DNA of 53,091 nt from Blastocatellia bacterium (GTDB lineage: Bacteria > Acidobacteriota > Blastocatellia > Chloracidobacteriales > Chloracidobacteriaceae), in NCBI GenBank assembly GCA_019695185.1, contig JAIBAN010000058.1, positions 1-53,091 on the forward strand, read 5' to 3'. Below the pieces are notes generated by a model. The model ran no database searches. It was not told where the DNA came from and was given only the letters and a program-made list of their open reading frames with translations. This document shows, piece after piece, positions 36,701-45,988 of this stretch. How positions within the stretch are numbered: the stretch's first letter is position 1; each line of letters opens with the position of its first letter. A program made the translations under genes and the position numbers.

Positions 36701-38414
36701 CGTGGGCGGAGCCGGTTCTTACACCTTCGCCGTTACTGCCGGAGTCCTGCCCGGCGGACTGACTCTGAATGCCTCAACCGGGGTCATTTCCGGGACCCCC
36801 AATGCCGCCAACGTCTGGCCTTTCACGATTGAAGCCACTGACAGCAACGGGTGCAAGGGGAGCCGGTCCTATACTGTGACAATTTCCTCAAACGGCGGTG
36901 GCGGTTGTCAAAACACTCTGATTACCGTGGACCCGGTAAATCTGTTGAACGGGATTTTGAACACTGCCTACAGCCAGACAGTCTATGCCGGTGGCGGGAC
37001 GGCTCCCTATACCTTCACCATTATCAATGGAACCCTGCCGGCTGGGTTATCCCTTAACTCCTCAACGGGTGTGATTTCGGGTACCCCAACCGTCGTCACT
37101 ACCACCATTTTTGTGGTTCAGGCACAGGATGCCAATGGTTGTACCGGTGTGCGGCAGTTTTCCCTCACCATCAACCAAACCGCGTTCTGCCCCACTATTA
37201 CCCTCTTTCCCACGACGTTGCCCAACGGCGCTCCCGGAACGGGATACAGCCAGTTGATTGATGCCTGGAACGGCACCGGCCCCTATCGCTATGCAGTCAC
37301 GGGCGGAACTCTGCCGCCAGGTCTGTCGCTCAACCCGAACAATGGTCTGATTTCGGGAACCCCTGCGGCGGCCAACAGCTTTACCTTTACCATTGAGGCC
37401 ACCGACAGCAACGGCTGTAAAGGCACCCGCACCTATACGGTCTCAATCGGAGGCGGGGGCGGAGGCGGCTGTCCGGCCATTGCCATCGGGCCGGGAAGCC
37501 TGGCCACCGGGACCCTGGGAGCCTCTTTCACGCAAACCTTTACTGCCACCGGGGCAGCAGGGCCGTTTACCTTTACCGTGGCGGCTGGGAGCCTGCCCAA
37601 CGGACTCAGTTTGAATGCTGCCACGGGCGTTGTTTCCGGAACCTTGAACAATGCTGGAACCTTCAGCTTTACCATTCGAGCCACGAATCAGGCAGGTTGT
37701 TCGGGCAGTCAGTCCTACTCCCTGCTGGTCGTCTCAAATGAGCCCTGCCCGACGCTGGCCATCAATCCACCGACGATTGATAACGGAGCCGTAAGCATTC
37801 CGTACAGCCAATTGATTTCGGCCTCTCAGGGGAATGGCCCGTATACCTATCAGGTGTCGAGCGGTATTCTGCCTGCGGGTCTCTTGCTGGATGCCACCAC
37901 CGGCCTCCTTTCCGGGGTCCCAAGCCAGGACGGCAGTTTTACCTTTACGGTGCGGGCGACTGATGCACGGGGTTGTAACAACAGTCAGGTGTATTCCCTG
38001 ATGATTGCCAGCAACGGCTGCCCGGCGATTGTCTTTCGCCCCAGCACCCTCCCCAGTGCCAGTCTGGGCGTGCCCTATCAGGTCCGGATTGCGGTTTATA
38101 CCGGTACCAAATCACATGGTGAATTCACCATCACCAAAGGCGTGTTGCCTTCAGGAATTCAAATGTCCAAAGATGGTTTGTTCTTTGGCACACCGAGACT
38201 TTCCGGAATTTTCCGGTTCACGGTAATGGCCAACGTGGACGGCTGTCTGGGAAGTCAGGACTATACGCTGTTGGTGCAGGAGGGAAATATTTTTGGTTTC
38301 AATAACGTCACCCAACCCTTTGACTGGTGGCAGGACATCACTGGCTTTCTCCCACTGGCAATCCTGCCGGAAACCGCCTGGCACACATCCTGGTGGGAGG
38401 AGGTTATCGGATAG
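33717..38414 (+). CDS. Giant secreted SBBP-propeller and Ig-repeat protein
   Basis: 1565 residues. Signal 1-26; N-terminal domain about 55-260 (FEENQGQAPADFRFLARGSK, a common partner of SBBP repeats). About 265-770 is an SBBP beta-propeller with blades of the type YSTFLGGT...G.AIAVD..G..YVTG..(S/T).DFP. From about 773 to 1525 there are eight putative Ig domains of 90-97 residues, each starting with a Cys (CPxI or CQNT), carrying P-x-G-L-S-L-N and ending D-A-N-G-C-K-G. Repeats 2 and 3 are nearly identical. The final 40 residues are Trp-rich (DWWQD, TSWWEE) and contain no recognised sorting signal. Probable extracellular or surface structural protein. SD AAAGGAAC precedes the ATG; a terminator hairpin lies just upstream. 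Confidence 0.85.
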   Translation: MKNLFRLFIATVLLTAFLCPMAKTSAAGSSWTRLESLPATSPNAPAGARPNHPVRLEAARLPLLFEENQGQAPADFRFLARGSKYLLGLTPEGATLTLRPTAKKGNPNHAATTLTMRLEGASRQPVISGREPLSAQTHYFGGTNQNNWKTNISNYAKVAYKAVYPGIDVMYYGNQNQLEYDFIVAPHSNPHTIQMAFAGAKYLLVNQDGDLVIGTAGGKLKHQHPVAYQEKNGVRIPVSCSFALNHNRVGFQVGQYDPLLPLVIDPTLTYSTFFGGTGDENDPDYAGVATNASGDVYIVGTTVGNFVPEPLPKPTNNPAFQPICNGTDAFIAKFTNNNGTPTLAYTAYLGGQGSDEGRAIAVDAQGNAYVTGNTNSSDFPRSSNPSPLTPNSFGNARTKGFVAKISSTGSSLLYSTFLGGTTDDNEGNSIAVDSDGIIYVTGSTTSDSYPTVNGIPNQAPKFRQFTISKINPTVSGNGALLYSTLYGGTGAEIGHGIALDTNKNIYMVGTSFSNDVPLVNELQTFSGLEEAFVMKLTLTNQQQPGSYNLTFASYLGGRGIDRGNAIAVDQAGYVYVTGETDSNKSDSNPPFPVTSNAFQGIYNDTFGSQDAFLTKYQPNFSGLAYSTLFGDARVNGGTGNNAGSERGLGLAVDTCGRAYLTGQTDSTTLPITNNAFQKNNGGNGDVFVAVFDTTVQNGQNANALVYSTFLRGTSGEQPRGLALTPGAARVFMTGLTVSTDFPVTQNAVQPTFGGGGAGNKDAFLSKVDLTDIISGCCPNITVNPQTLPSPTVGVGYNQTVSATGGTGPYNFAVKTGALPGGLSLNAGTGVVSGTPNAANTFTFTIEATDANGCKGTRQYAVTVANGGGGGCQNTTITLNPQTLNNGTVGVAFNQTVTATGGTGPYNYAVTAGALPGGLSLNAGTGVVSGTPNTANTFSFTIEATDANGCKGNRSYSVTIANGGGGGGCQNTTILVNPQTLSNGTVGIAYNQAVSAVGGAGSYTFAVTAGVLPGGLTLNASTGVISGTPNAANVWPFTIEATDSNGCKGSRSYTVTISSNGGGGCQNTLITVDPVNLLNGILNTAYSQTVYAGGGTAPYTFTIINGTLPAGLSLNSSTGVISGTPTVVTTTIFVVQAQDANGCTGVRQFSLTINQTAFCPTITLFPTTLPNGAPGTGYSQLIDAWNGTGPYRYAVTGGTLPPGLSLNPNNGLISGTPAAANSFTFTIEATDSNGCKGTRTYTVSIGGGGGGGCPAIAIGPGSLATGTLGASFTQTFTATGAAGPFTFTVAAGSLPNGLSLNAATGVVSGTLNNAGTFSFTIRATNQAGCSGSQSYSLLVVSNEPCPTLAINPPTIDNGAVSIPYSQLISASQGNGPYTYQVSSGILPAGLLLDATTGLLSGVPSQDGSFTFTVRATDARGCNNSQVYSLMIASNGCPAIVFRPSTLPSASLGVPYQVRIAVYTGTKSHGEFTITKGVLPSGIQMSKDGLFFGTPRLSGIFRFTVMANVDGCLGSQDYTLLVQEGNIFGFNNVTQPFDWWQDITGFLPLAILPETAWHTSWWEEVIG
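36034..38290 (+). repeat. Eight in-frame Ig-domain tandem repeats (about 280 bp each)
   Basis: Coding repeat inside the SBBP/Ig gene. Units start near each CPxI/CQNT codon group and are separated by Gly-rich linkers (GGGGG). DNA identity between units 1-3 is high, between later units lower, which suggests recent duplication at the 5' side of the array. Confidence 0.75.
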
Positions 38415-38441
38415 CTCACCCACCTGAAGGGTAACAAAATC

Positions 38442-38618
38442 GGGGTCAGGGTCCAGGGTCTTTTGAATTGAGAATTGAGAATTGAGAATTGAGAATTGAG
38501 AATTGAGAATTGAAAGCCAGTTCACAACCTCGGTTTTTCTTGTATTCGAAAACCCTGAACCCTGAACCCTGAACCCTGAACCCTGAACCCTGAACCCTGA
38601 ACCCTGAACCCTGAACCC
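38442..38618. repeat. Heptamer inverted-repeat element D with internal GAATTGA array
   Basis: A short left arm (38442-38460, TCAGGGTCCAGGGTC) is followed by TTTT and then seven exact tandem GAATTGA units (38465-38513). A core of about 40 nt ends TATTCGAAAA and leads into a right arm of about nine CCCTGAA units (38553-38618). It lies between convergent genes, 27 nt after one stop and 36 nt before the other. Confidence 0.88.
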
Positions 38619-38654
38619 GAAAACCGGAAGGGGTTCCTCCCACTTTCCCGGTTT

Positions 38655-41600
38655 TTAACGATACTCACCAACCAGTTGGAAAGCCGCCCAATACACCGGG
38701 GCACTCCATTTGGCTGAGGTCATCATTTCCCGCTGGGCTGCCCGCAGGGCGGCGGCGGGATTTTGCTTTTCCGGACCAAGCAGGTGCCTGTAAAACTTTT
38801 CCATCAAAACCGCTGTGGCCTGGTCTGAAACTTCCCATTGGGTGACCAAAACCCTGGCTGCCCCGGCATGGAGGAACCCGCGCGGCAACCCAATGAGACC
38901 TTCACCCCGATACTCTTTGCCAATGCCGGAATTGCAGGCGCTCAACACCACCAAATCCGCCGGAAGGCGCAAATTAAAGACATCATTCAACCGAACCCAG
39001 CCTGCAATCGAGGTCCCTTTGCGGTCAATCATTGAGAGTGCAATTCCGGTCAATTCGGGATGGATGGGATTGATAAAACTATGGGTCGCAAAATGAACAA
39101 TGCGGTAGTTTGCCAATTGTGGACTGATTGCTGTTTCGCGGGTGGCGTCAAACCCAATGGCCTTGAAAACCTCGGTGGCCGGTACAAATGAGGCAATCGC
39201 ATCGGCTTCCTGTCTGGTTCCCGGCAGGCGGGGAATCTGGGCGGCCAGTTCCGGTTCCCTCAGGGTCTGGGTTGATTTTTCATGTTTTCCCAACACCAGG
39301 GAGCGATTTTCCGACCTGGTACCGGTTTTGCCAGCCGGCCTTCCAGCCAACCGGGGGTCATCCGGAGAAAAAACCGGGTCGGCAAAGATAGCCAGTTGTT
39401 TGGTCGCCCCGGAACGGCCAGTGGTGTTTCGCCGAATCAATCCGAGCATCGTAGCGGATGGCAAGTTCGTTATCTCATAGTGGTCAATGACCCGTTTGGT
39501 TCCGTTGGTGCCGGGCAGCGGCAACGCCCCCAAGGGGACATACAACAAGGAACCATCACCCACCACCACCAGTTTCTGAATGCCGTTGATTTTGGTGACC
39601 GGTTCCAGCAACTGGGTGGACAGTTGCTTCAATGCCTCAGCCTGACCGGCGGCGGAAACGGCTCCGTCCTGCTTGCGACCGGAAATGGCCTGATAAACCT
39701 GCCGGGCCAATGGTTCCAAATCCTTTTGGCGGGGCAGGTCAAAGACCTCGATGGTTGTTTGGGTGACAATCCAGCCGTAACTTTTTTCCTCACCAAGGGA
39801 AAACTCAATCAAAGCGGTTCCTGGCTCCAGCAGGTTGTGTTGGACTTCCCCCAGCGCAAGAGCGGACGGCTGGGTCAAAGCCGCCACCGCCGGGCTTTGC
39901 TGTTGAATCAGGGTCTGGCATTCCTGATACTCGGCGGTCAGTCGTTTTAATTCGGCGGCAACCGCAGCGGCCTCCTCTGAAGTGTGGTTGCGGCTCAATA
40001 ATTTGGATTGGTAATCAGCTCTTTGGTTGAGCCGGGTCCGGGCTAATTGTTCCCGCTCCAGCAAAGCCGGATTCATATCGGTGCGGATGTCGGTGCGGGC
40101 CAGGGTGAGCAATTCCAGCAAACCCTGGGCATGGGCCCGTTCGCTGGTCCGAAAGGCGGCCTCGACCTGCGCCGGGTCTTTGGTTTCACGGAAGAGCCGG
40201 ACCTGTGTATCAACCTGGAATTCGTACAGTTTGTGGATGCAGGCAAAATACGAGGTGCGCAACTCATTGAGGGCGATTCCGCTCCGAATGGCTTCGGCGG
40301 CACCAACGGCTTGGGCAATGAACCCGGCAGCGTCTTTCAGGCGGCCTTTTTCCCGTTCCAGGATGGCCAATCCGTAGAGGGCTTCCACCAGATTCGTCCG
40401 AAATCCATAGGTTTTGGCGTTTTGCAAACCTTTCTCCAAAGCCAGCCGCGCCTCATTGGTTCGCCCCAAGCGAACCAGCGTCAGCCCCAGGTAAATATTC
40501 GTCTGTGATTGACCTTTGGGGTCGCTGATTTTTTCCCGTAAAGCCAGGGCTTTGGAAAAAAAATCGGCTGCTTCCTGATAGGAACCTGTGGCATAGGAAA
40601 CCAGACCCAGATTATGGAGAACCGCCGACTCGCCCGTAGGGTTTTTGGTTCCCTGGACCAAACTGTAACTTTGTTGCAAGCTGGCCAGGGCTTTCGGCAA
40701 ATCGGCCCGTTCCAGATACAGTTTGCCCAGATTATTCAGAACCATGGCCTGGAGCAGGGGATTCCCCACTTTTTTAGCCAGGTTGAAGCCTTCGGAATAA
40801 TCTTCCAATGCCTGGTCCATATCCCCCAACAAGGTCTGAATTTTCCCCCGGATATTGAGCCAGTTGACCCGGACCTCCAGGTTCTCAATTGTTTCAAACA
40901 AAGGAGTCACCTGATTCAGACTGTCCAGCGCCTTTTGGTATTCGCAGAGGTCCGCGTAAATTCCGGCCAGATTGAGCAGGGCTCCCGCCTCCCGTTTTTT
41001 GTTGCGCGTGGTCCGGAGCAACCGCACCACTTCCTGAAGGGCCTCGATAGCCCTCCGCTCCTCGCCCAAATTGGAATGGGTCACTGCCAGATTATTATAG
41101 AAAACCGCCAATTCATTGAGATTGCCAGCCCCGGTTACCAGTGGGAGCGCGGCCTCAAATGAAGCCAACGCTTCCTGCCATTCGCCAAAATCTTCCTGGA
41201 GGCTGCCAATGTTTCCCAGTGCGTATCCCGTTTGGGGCTTGGCTTCCAGCTTCCGCCAGACCTGTAACTCAGCCTGGTAATGACCCAAAGCAGCCTGTCG
41301 GCGACCCATTTTTTTGGTGAGTCCCCCCATTTCCCCCAGCGTGGTGGCTTCCCCCCATGCCTCGCCGGATTGCTTCCATAATTCAAGGGCCTGTTCATAC
41401 TGGCGCAAGGCCAATTGGTCAGCTTCTTTGGAATTTCGATGGGCATTCAGATTGGCTTCATTCATCAAAGCACATGCCAGCGCGGCAAACCGGTCTGCGG
41501 GCGTTGGTTCGCGCCAGGCAGCCACCGTCAACACATAGCGTTGCGCCTCCGGACCCCTTCCGTTTTCCACCTGAAAAATGACCTTGGTTTCCTTTTCCGC

Positions 41601-42035
41601 CAAAAAATACAGGTGTTCCTGACCGCACGTGGCATGGTCCACGACCCAGGGTTCGGTTAATCCGTCGGGTAAAAACTGGCATTGCAGGTCACCGTCCAAC
41701 TGGTCCACGGTGAGGTGCAGAAAATGCCCGGCTGGCACCGTCAGCACATACTCCTGAGCCTCGTCAAAGGGCAGTTTCCGCTCGTCCCTGGTTTTTGATT
41801 CCGAAAGGTGGATGGCCCCCCCCGTCTGGGCTCCCTGGAGGCAGCCCCCAAAACCAACCCAGCCGCACAGAAACAGTATTCCCACTCTGACATGCGGATT
41901 GGCAATCAAGCCCCGTAACCGACTCAATCGAATAACCGCCCTGATGAGAGAGCGTTGCCAAGAACCCCCAACCAGGAGATAACAAGCCGAGGCAAAAGGT
42001 TCAGACTGTAAGAGGTTTAATTTGTGTATACGCAT
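38655..42035 (-). CDS. TPR-CHAT protein (caspase-like peptidase domain)
   Basis: 1126 residues from the ATG at 42035, which has GGAAAG upstream; an earlier ATG at 42074 has none. An N-terminal hydrophobic stretch (about 52-66, VGILFLCGWVGFGGC) may be a signal anchor or lipoprotein signal. A beta-rich domain follows (about 80-180), then about nine TPR repeats (200-600, for example ALGNIGSLQEDFGEWQEALA). A C-terminal CHAT domain (about 780-1126) has HFATHS (catalytic His near 983) and LSACNSG (Cys near 1030), both intact, so an active peptidase is expected. Such TPR-CHAT proteins are abundant in acidobacteria and cyanobacteria; some act in programmed cell death, most are uncharacterised. Confidence 0.85.
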   Translation of the reverse strand: MRIHKLNLLQSEPFASACYLLVGGSWQRSLIRAVIRLSRLRGLIANPHVRVGILFLCGWVGFGGCLQGAQTGGAIHLSESKTRDERKLPFDEAQEYVLTVPAGHFLHLTVDQLDGDLQCQFLPDGLTEPWVVDHATCGQEHLYFLAEKETKVIFQVENGRGPEAQRYVLTVAAWREPTPADRFAALACALMNEANLNAHRNSKEADQLALRQYEQALELWKQSGEAWGEATTLGEMGGLTKKMGRRQAALGHYQAELQVWRKLEAKPQTGYALGNIGSLQEDFGEWQEALASFEAALPLVTGAGNLNELAVFYNNLAVTHSNLGEERRAIEALQEVVRLLRTTRNKKREAGALLNLAGIYADLCEYQKALDSLNQVTPLFETIENLEVRVNWLNIRGKIQTLLGDMDQALEDYSEGFNLAKKVGNPLLQAMVLNNLGKLYLERADLPKALASLQQSYSLVQGTKNPTGESAVLHNLGLVSYATGSYQEAADFFSKALALREKISDPKGQSQTNIYLGLTLVRLGRTNEARLALEKGLQNAKTYGFRTNLVEALYGLAILEREKGRLKDAAGFIAQAVGAAEAIRSGIALNELRTSYFACIHKLYEFQVDTQVRLFRETKDPAQVEAAFRTSERAHAQGLLELLTLARTDIRTDMNPALLEREQLARTRLNQRADYQSKLLSRNHTSEEAAAVAAELKRLTAEYQECQTLIQQQSPAVAALTQPSALALGEVQHNLLEPGTALIEFSLGEEKSYGWIVTQTTIEVFDLPRQKDLEPLARQVYQAISGRKQDGAVSAAGQAEALKQLSTQLLEPVTKINGIQKLVVVGDGSLLYVPLGALPLPGTNGTKRVIDHYEITNLPSATMLGLIRRNTTGRSGATKQLAIFADPVFSPDDPRLAGRPAGKTGTRSENRSLVLGKHEKSTQTLREPELAAQIPRLPGTRQEADAIASFVPATEVFKAIGFDATRETAISPQLANYRIVHFATHSFINPIHPELTGIALSMIDRKGTSIAGWVRLNDVFNLRLPADLVVLSACNSGIGKEYRGEGLIGLPRGFLHAGAARVLVTQWEVSDQATAVLMEKFYRHLLGPEKQNPAAALRAAQREMMTSAKWSAPVYWAAFQLVGEYR

Positions 42036-42384
42036 GTGGTCTTTCCGGCTGGGATGGTTGGATCCCTTTGTCATGGTCCAATCAATCCCAAAGCGCCCAA
42101 GCAGGAGCCGTGGTCCGAGTCAATGATTGCCTTTTACCATAATCACCGTTTGACCAAAACACACTGAACCGAAAAAAACAGGTGGCTCAACCCAAAATAC
42201 CAGAAGCAACAGCCGGTTGTTCGTTGCGCATGCTTCACGGGGAATGGAAAATGATGGCCCGGTGTTGGTGGGGCATTCCTGCCGCAGTGCTAAAACAGTC
42301 TGTGATTCCATCCGCAATGGCCCGAGCACCGGCTCTTTCACTCATTACAACCTGCTTTTCACCATTTTCCAAAAGGACGACACC
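42036..42384. other. Divergent intergenic region, no gene seen
   Basis: Holds the promoters of the TPR-CHAT gene (leftward) and acyl-CoA synthetase (rightward). An in-frame extension of the synthetase to 42217 exists but lacks an SD and family similarity. Confidence 0.5.
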
Positions 42385-44091
42385 ATGCAGCCTGTTGCCA
42401 TGAGCTACTGTTCCGGAATCGGAGAAAAACCCCTCTTAGGGCTTACGATTGGCCAACTGTTTGAACAAACGGCGACCTGTTTCCCCAACCAGACAGCCTT
42501 GGTGGTGCGCCACCAGAATCTGCGCTACACCTATGCCGAACTCCATTTGGCAGTGGAGGAATGTGCCAAGGCCCTCATGGGACTGGGAATTCGGAAACAG
42601 GACCGGGTTGGTGTGTGGGCGCACAATTGTGCCGAATGGGCTATCCTCCAATACGCCACAGCCTCGATTGGGGCCATTCTGGTCAATATCAATCCCAGTT
42701 ACCGCCTGCATGAACTGGATTATGCCCTGCGGCTTTCAGGCTGCCGGGCCCTGGTGATTGCTCCTGAGTTCAAGTCATCAAACTATACGGCCATGATTTT
42801 GGAGCTGCTGCCGGAACTGCATCAGACCCAACCGGGAACCCTCTGTTCAAAGCGCCTGCCTCAGTTGCAGACTGTCATCCGGATTGGAAATGAACCGGCA
42901 CCGGGCATGTTTTCCTGGGAAAATCTGCTGGAACTGGGAAACTCCATCAGTTTGGAGGATTTGCAATTGCGGGCCGGAACCCTGGAATTTGATGACCCGA
43001 TTAACATCCAATATACCAGTGGGACGACTGGTTTTCCCAAAGGGGCGACCCTCAGCCATCACAACATCCTCAATAACGCTTTTTTCGTGGGTGAGTTGAT
43101 GAAGCTGACGGAGGCTGACCGATTGGTGATTCCAGTACCGCTCTACCATTGTTTCGGTATGGTCATGGGGAACCTCGCCTGTTTGACCCACGGTGCGACG
43201 GCGATTTACCCGGCTGCCGGTTTTGAACCCCAAGCTGTGCTTGAGGCCGTTCAGGAAGAAAAAGCCACGGCTTTGCACGGAGTTCCGACCATGTTCATCA
43301 ACTTGCTGGAACATCCCGGATTTTCGCGCTTTGACGTGAGCAGTTTGCGGACCGGCATCATGGCCGGGGCTCCCTGCCCGGTGGCCCTGATGAAAAAAGT
43401 GATGACGCAACTGCACATGGCCGAAGTGGAGATTGCCTATGGTATGACGGAAACCAGTCCGGTCAGTTTTCAAAGCCGTACCGATACCCCCACCGAAAAA
43501 CGGGTTGGAACGGTCGGAACCATCGGGCCACACCTCGAAGCCAAAATCGTTGACCCGCAAACCGGCCAGGTTGTTCCAGTGGGAACTCCGGGAGAACTGT
43601 GTACCCGTGGCTACGGTGTCATGCTGGGTTATTGGGACGACCCCGGTGCAACCCGCCTGGCCATTGACGAGGCCCGCTGGATGCACACCGGGGACCTGGC
43701 TGTCATGGATTCCGAAGGGTTCGTCAATATTGTCGGACGCCTCAAGGACATGATTATCCGGGGCGGTGAAAAAATATCCCCGCGCGAGGTTGAAGAGTTT
43801 TTCCACACCCATCCGCTGGTAATGGATGTGCATGTGATTGGGGTACCTGACCAGCGTTACGGAGAGGAGGTCATGGCCTGGGTCAGACTCAAAATTGGCC
43901 AAACCACAACCGAGGCCGAGCTCCAGGCTTATTGCAGGGGCCGGATTGCCCATCAGAAAATTCCCAAATACATCAAACTGGTGGATGATTTTCCCATGAC
44001 GGTCACGGGGAAAATTCAAAAGTACAAAATGCGGGAAATCAGTATCCGGGAACTTGGGCTGGAGGCGGCTGATTCGATTGAAACGGCGTGA
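42385..44091 (+). CDS. Fatty-acyl-CoA synthetase / AMP-dependent ligase
   Basis: 568 residues from ATG 42385 (SD AAAGGA at 42371-42376). ANL superfamily: it activates a carboxylic acid as acyl-AMP and transfers it to CoA in the cytoplasm. P-loop-like motif [18 protein letters not shown] starts near residue 210. YGMTETSP lies near 352, D-x-G-R-L-K-D hinge ([20 protein letters not shown]) near 452, and catalytic Lys in [12 protein letters not shown] near 541. Size and motifs fit medium- or long-chain fatty-acid ligases of the FadD/AcsF type. It is a single gene; its stop is 4 nt before heptamer element E, which separates it from a convergent gene. Confidence 0.9.
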   Translation: MQPVAMSYCSGIGEKPLLGLTIGQLFEQTATCFPNQTALVVRHQNLRYTYAELHLAVEECAKALMGLGIRKQDRVGVWAHNCAEWAILQYATASIGAILVNINPSYRLHELDYALRLSGCRALVIAPEFKSSNYTAMILELLPELHQTQPGTLCSKRLPQLQTVIRIGNEPAPGMFSWENLLELGNSISLEDLQLRAGTLEFDDPINIQYTSGTTGFPKGATLSHHNILNNAFFVGELMKLTEADRLVIPVPLYHCFGMVMGNLACLTHGATAIYPAAGFEPQAVLEAVQEEKATALHGVPTMFINLLEHPGFSRFDVSSLRTGIMAGAPCPVALMKKVMTQLHMAEVEIAYGMTETSPVSFQSRTDTPTEKRVGTVGTIGPHLEAKIVDPQTGQVVPVGTPGELCTRGYGVMLGYWDDPGATRLAIDEARWMHTGDLAVMDSEGFVNIVGRLKDMIIRGGEKISPREVEEFFHTHPLVMDVHVIGVPDQRYGEEVMAWVRLKIGQTTTEAELQAYCRGRIAHQKIPKYIKLVDDFPMTVTGKIQKYKMREISIRELGLEAADSIETA

Positions 44092-44095
44092 GGCT

Positions 44096-44271
44096 GGGTT
44101 CAGGGTTCAGGGTTCAGGGGCTAGGGTTCAGGGGCTAGGGTTCAGGGTTCAGGGGCTAGGGGCTTTGGAATGGACAATTGACATTTCATACCCCCTCAAT
44201 GCCTCAATTTTTCTGGTATTCGAAAACCCTGAACCCTGAACCCTAGCCCCTGAACCCTGAACCCTGAACCC
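44096..44271. repeat. Heptamer inverted-repeat element E with matching arm variants
   Basis: Left arm 44096-44165 mixes TTCAGGG with GGGGCTAGGG units. The core contains GGAATGGACAATTGACA and ends TCTGGTATTCGAAAA. Right arm 44227-44271 carries the matching CCCTAGCCCC unit among CCCTGAA. It fills the gap between two convergent stops (4 and 3 nt). Confidence 0.88.
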
Positions 44272-44274
44272 GAA

Positions 44275-45195
44275 TCAGGCACTTCCGACTGTCCGTTGGG
44301 CTGGTTTCATCCGCCGGACGGCCATCACCGGACATGGAGCATGGCGCAATATCTGGTCCACATTTGAGCCAAACAGGGTTTTCAAGCCAAAGGGCACCTC
44401 CCGCACGCCCATACACACAAGGTCAATCCGGTTTTTTTCCGCATAGTCCAGAATTTCCCGGTGGGGCTGTCCCACCAGAATGACCGGTTTGGGCTGGCAC
44501 CAGTTTTGCACTTCTATTGGCAACCGTTGGTAAATTCGTTGGCGAAACTCTTCCAAATCCAGTTTCGGTCCGGGAGGGACCTCAACCATGTCTCGTGTTT
44601 GGGCTCCTTCAGCCGGGGGCATAACACTCAGAATATGCAGTTCGGCCTGATATTCCTGGGCCAGAGAAACTCCGTACTGCAAGGCAAGCTCCGCATCAGC
44701 GGAAAAATCAAAACCAACCAGAATTTTTTGAATGTCACTTTGATTGGTGGTCAGCCCCACCCATTCACGCTCCGGTTGACGGGTGACCAGCACCGGACAG
44801 GGGGCCCGCCGGCAAATGGCTTCCGCCGTGGAACCCAACCAGAATCGGACTTTGGGATGGGTACGAGAACAAAGAACAATCAAATCGGCACCAAATTTTT
44901 CCGCCTCGGCAGGCAGGATTTTATGTGGGTCACCTTCACACAAAACCCGCTTCCAGTTGGGCAAAGGGCTGGTACCAAAGAGGATATTGTCAGTAGTCAG
45001 CTCGTCAATCCGCTGAATAATGCCTTCCCTGGTGGGTTCGCTTTCCTGAGAGTTTTCCAAACAATGACAAACCATCAGTTCGGAGCCATAGACCCGAGCC
45101 AGGGCAATGGCGTAGCGGAGTGAAACATTGGATGCCTCCGAAAGGTCTATCGGGCAGAAAATCCGGGCGAATGGGATTCGTTTCGCAGTCACCAT
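44275..45195 (-). CDS. Universal stress protein with two UspA domains
   Basis: 306 residues, two tandem UspA domains (about 8-147 and 158-295). Each begins ILVGFDFSADAE-like (first: RIFCPIDLSEASNVSLRYAI) and ends with the nucleotide-binding type sequence G-S-T/N followed by R-x-A-P-C-P-V. It probably binds ATP or AMP and supports survival under energy or oxygen stress. It is last of a leftward group BON - phosphoribosyltransferase - USP with short gaps (74 and 62 nt), a grouping seen in hypoxia or dormancy regulons of other bacteria. Stop is 3 nt from heptamer element E. Confidence 0.9.
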   Translation of the reverse strand: MVTAKRIPFARIFCPIDLSEASNVSLRYAIALARVYGSELMVCHCLENSQESEPTREGIIQRIDELTTDNILFGTSPLPNWKRVLCEGDPHKILPAEAEKFGADLIVLCSRTHPKVRFWLGSTAEAICRRAPCPVLVTRQPEREWVGLTTNQSDIQKILVGFDFSADAELALQYGVSLAQEYQAELHILSVMPPAEGAQTRDMVEVPPGPKLDLEEFRQRIYQRLPIEVQNWCQPKPVILVGQPHREILDYAEKNRIDLVCMGVREVPFGLKTLFGSNVDQILRHAPCPVMAVRRMKPAQRTVGSA

Positions 45196-45257
45196 ACTTT
45201 TCTTACCTGCTCCGGGCAGGCCCTCCTTTCACAGTTGAGAGTTATGCGACCAGTACG

Positions 45258-45914
45258 CTAGGCAGCAGCCACTGAACGGGTGGCAGCCAGCAAACGGGTC
45301 ACTTCTTCATCCGAAGTTTGGGGAAAATTGTGGTACCACTTGCCGACAGCTTCAAAATCCGTCGGGGTCGCCAGACAGACAAACTGGTCAGTCAACTGCC
45401 GGATGGACAAATCAGCCTCCGGGGCTGCAACGGGAACGGCCACCACAACTTTGGCAGGTTCCTGGCTTTTCAGGGCCGCCAACGCAGCCTGCATGGTTGA
45501 ACCGGTGGCAATCCCATCATCCACCACAATCACGATTTTCCCTTTAACCGTCAAAGAACCCAAATCCTTGCGATAAGCCGCCTCACGCCGTCCCAGTTCC
45601 TTGGTTTCCGCCGCAACGACTGCCGTCAGCGTTGACTTGGGAAGGAACAAATACCTTAACAACTCTTCGTTGAGCACTTGGACTCCCCCCATGGCAATGG
45701 CTCCCAGGGCCAGTTCCTCAAAACCGGGAAACCCCAGTTTGCGCACCACCAAAACATCCAGGGGGGCACTGAGGGCGGTTGCAATTTCAAAAGCCACGGG
45801 GACTCCGCCTCGGGGTAAGGCCAGCACCACCACATCCTTTCGATTGGCGAATCCCAGCAGTCTTTTTGCCAGTTTTCGCCCTGCTTCAGCACGATTTCGA
45901 AACTTCTTCTCCAT
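45258..45914 (-). CDS. Phosphoribosyltransferase-fold protein
   Basis: 218 residues, cytoplasmic. PRPP-binding loop VIVVDDGIATGSTM (about 128-141) and an N-terminal VLALPRGGVPVAFEIA segment place it in the type I PRTase family. Members of this subgroup, often annotated only as phosphoribosyltransferase, frequently occur with USP and dormancy genes. Substrate base is unknown. SD region GGGGGCAAGG lies just upstream of the ATG. Part of the BON-PRTase-USP group. Confidence 0.87.
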   Translation of the reverse strand: MEKKFRNRAEAGRKLAKRLLGFANRKDVVVLALPRGGVPVAFEIATALSAPLDVLVVRKLGFPGFEELALGAIAMGGVQVLNEELLRYLFLPKSTLTAVVAAETKELGRREAAYRKDLGSLTVKGKIVIVVDDGIATGSTMQAALAALKSQEPAKVVVAVPVAAPEADLSIRQLTDQFVCLATPTDFEAVGKWYHNFPQTSDEEVTRLLAATRSVAAA

Positions 45915-45988
45915 ACACCTTGCCCCCTTCTCATAAGGCTGTTTGCCAGGTGTTGCCTGCCAGGGGTTGGTTTCCCAACCCGCAGGTT

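Noticed and set aside
42217..42384. N-terminal extension of the acyl-CoA synthetase
   Set aside because: No SD and no similarity to the family before MQPVAMSY; the ATG at 42385 has a good SD.
42847..44019. Long minus-strand open frame (390 codons) opposite the acyl-CoA synthetase
   Set aside because: It is an antisense shadow of a strongly conserved gene; the composition is rich in His/Phe/Gly as expected for a reverse frame.
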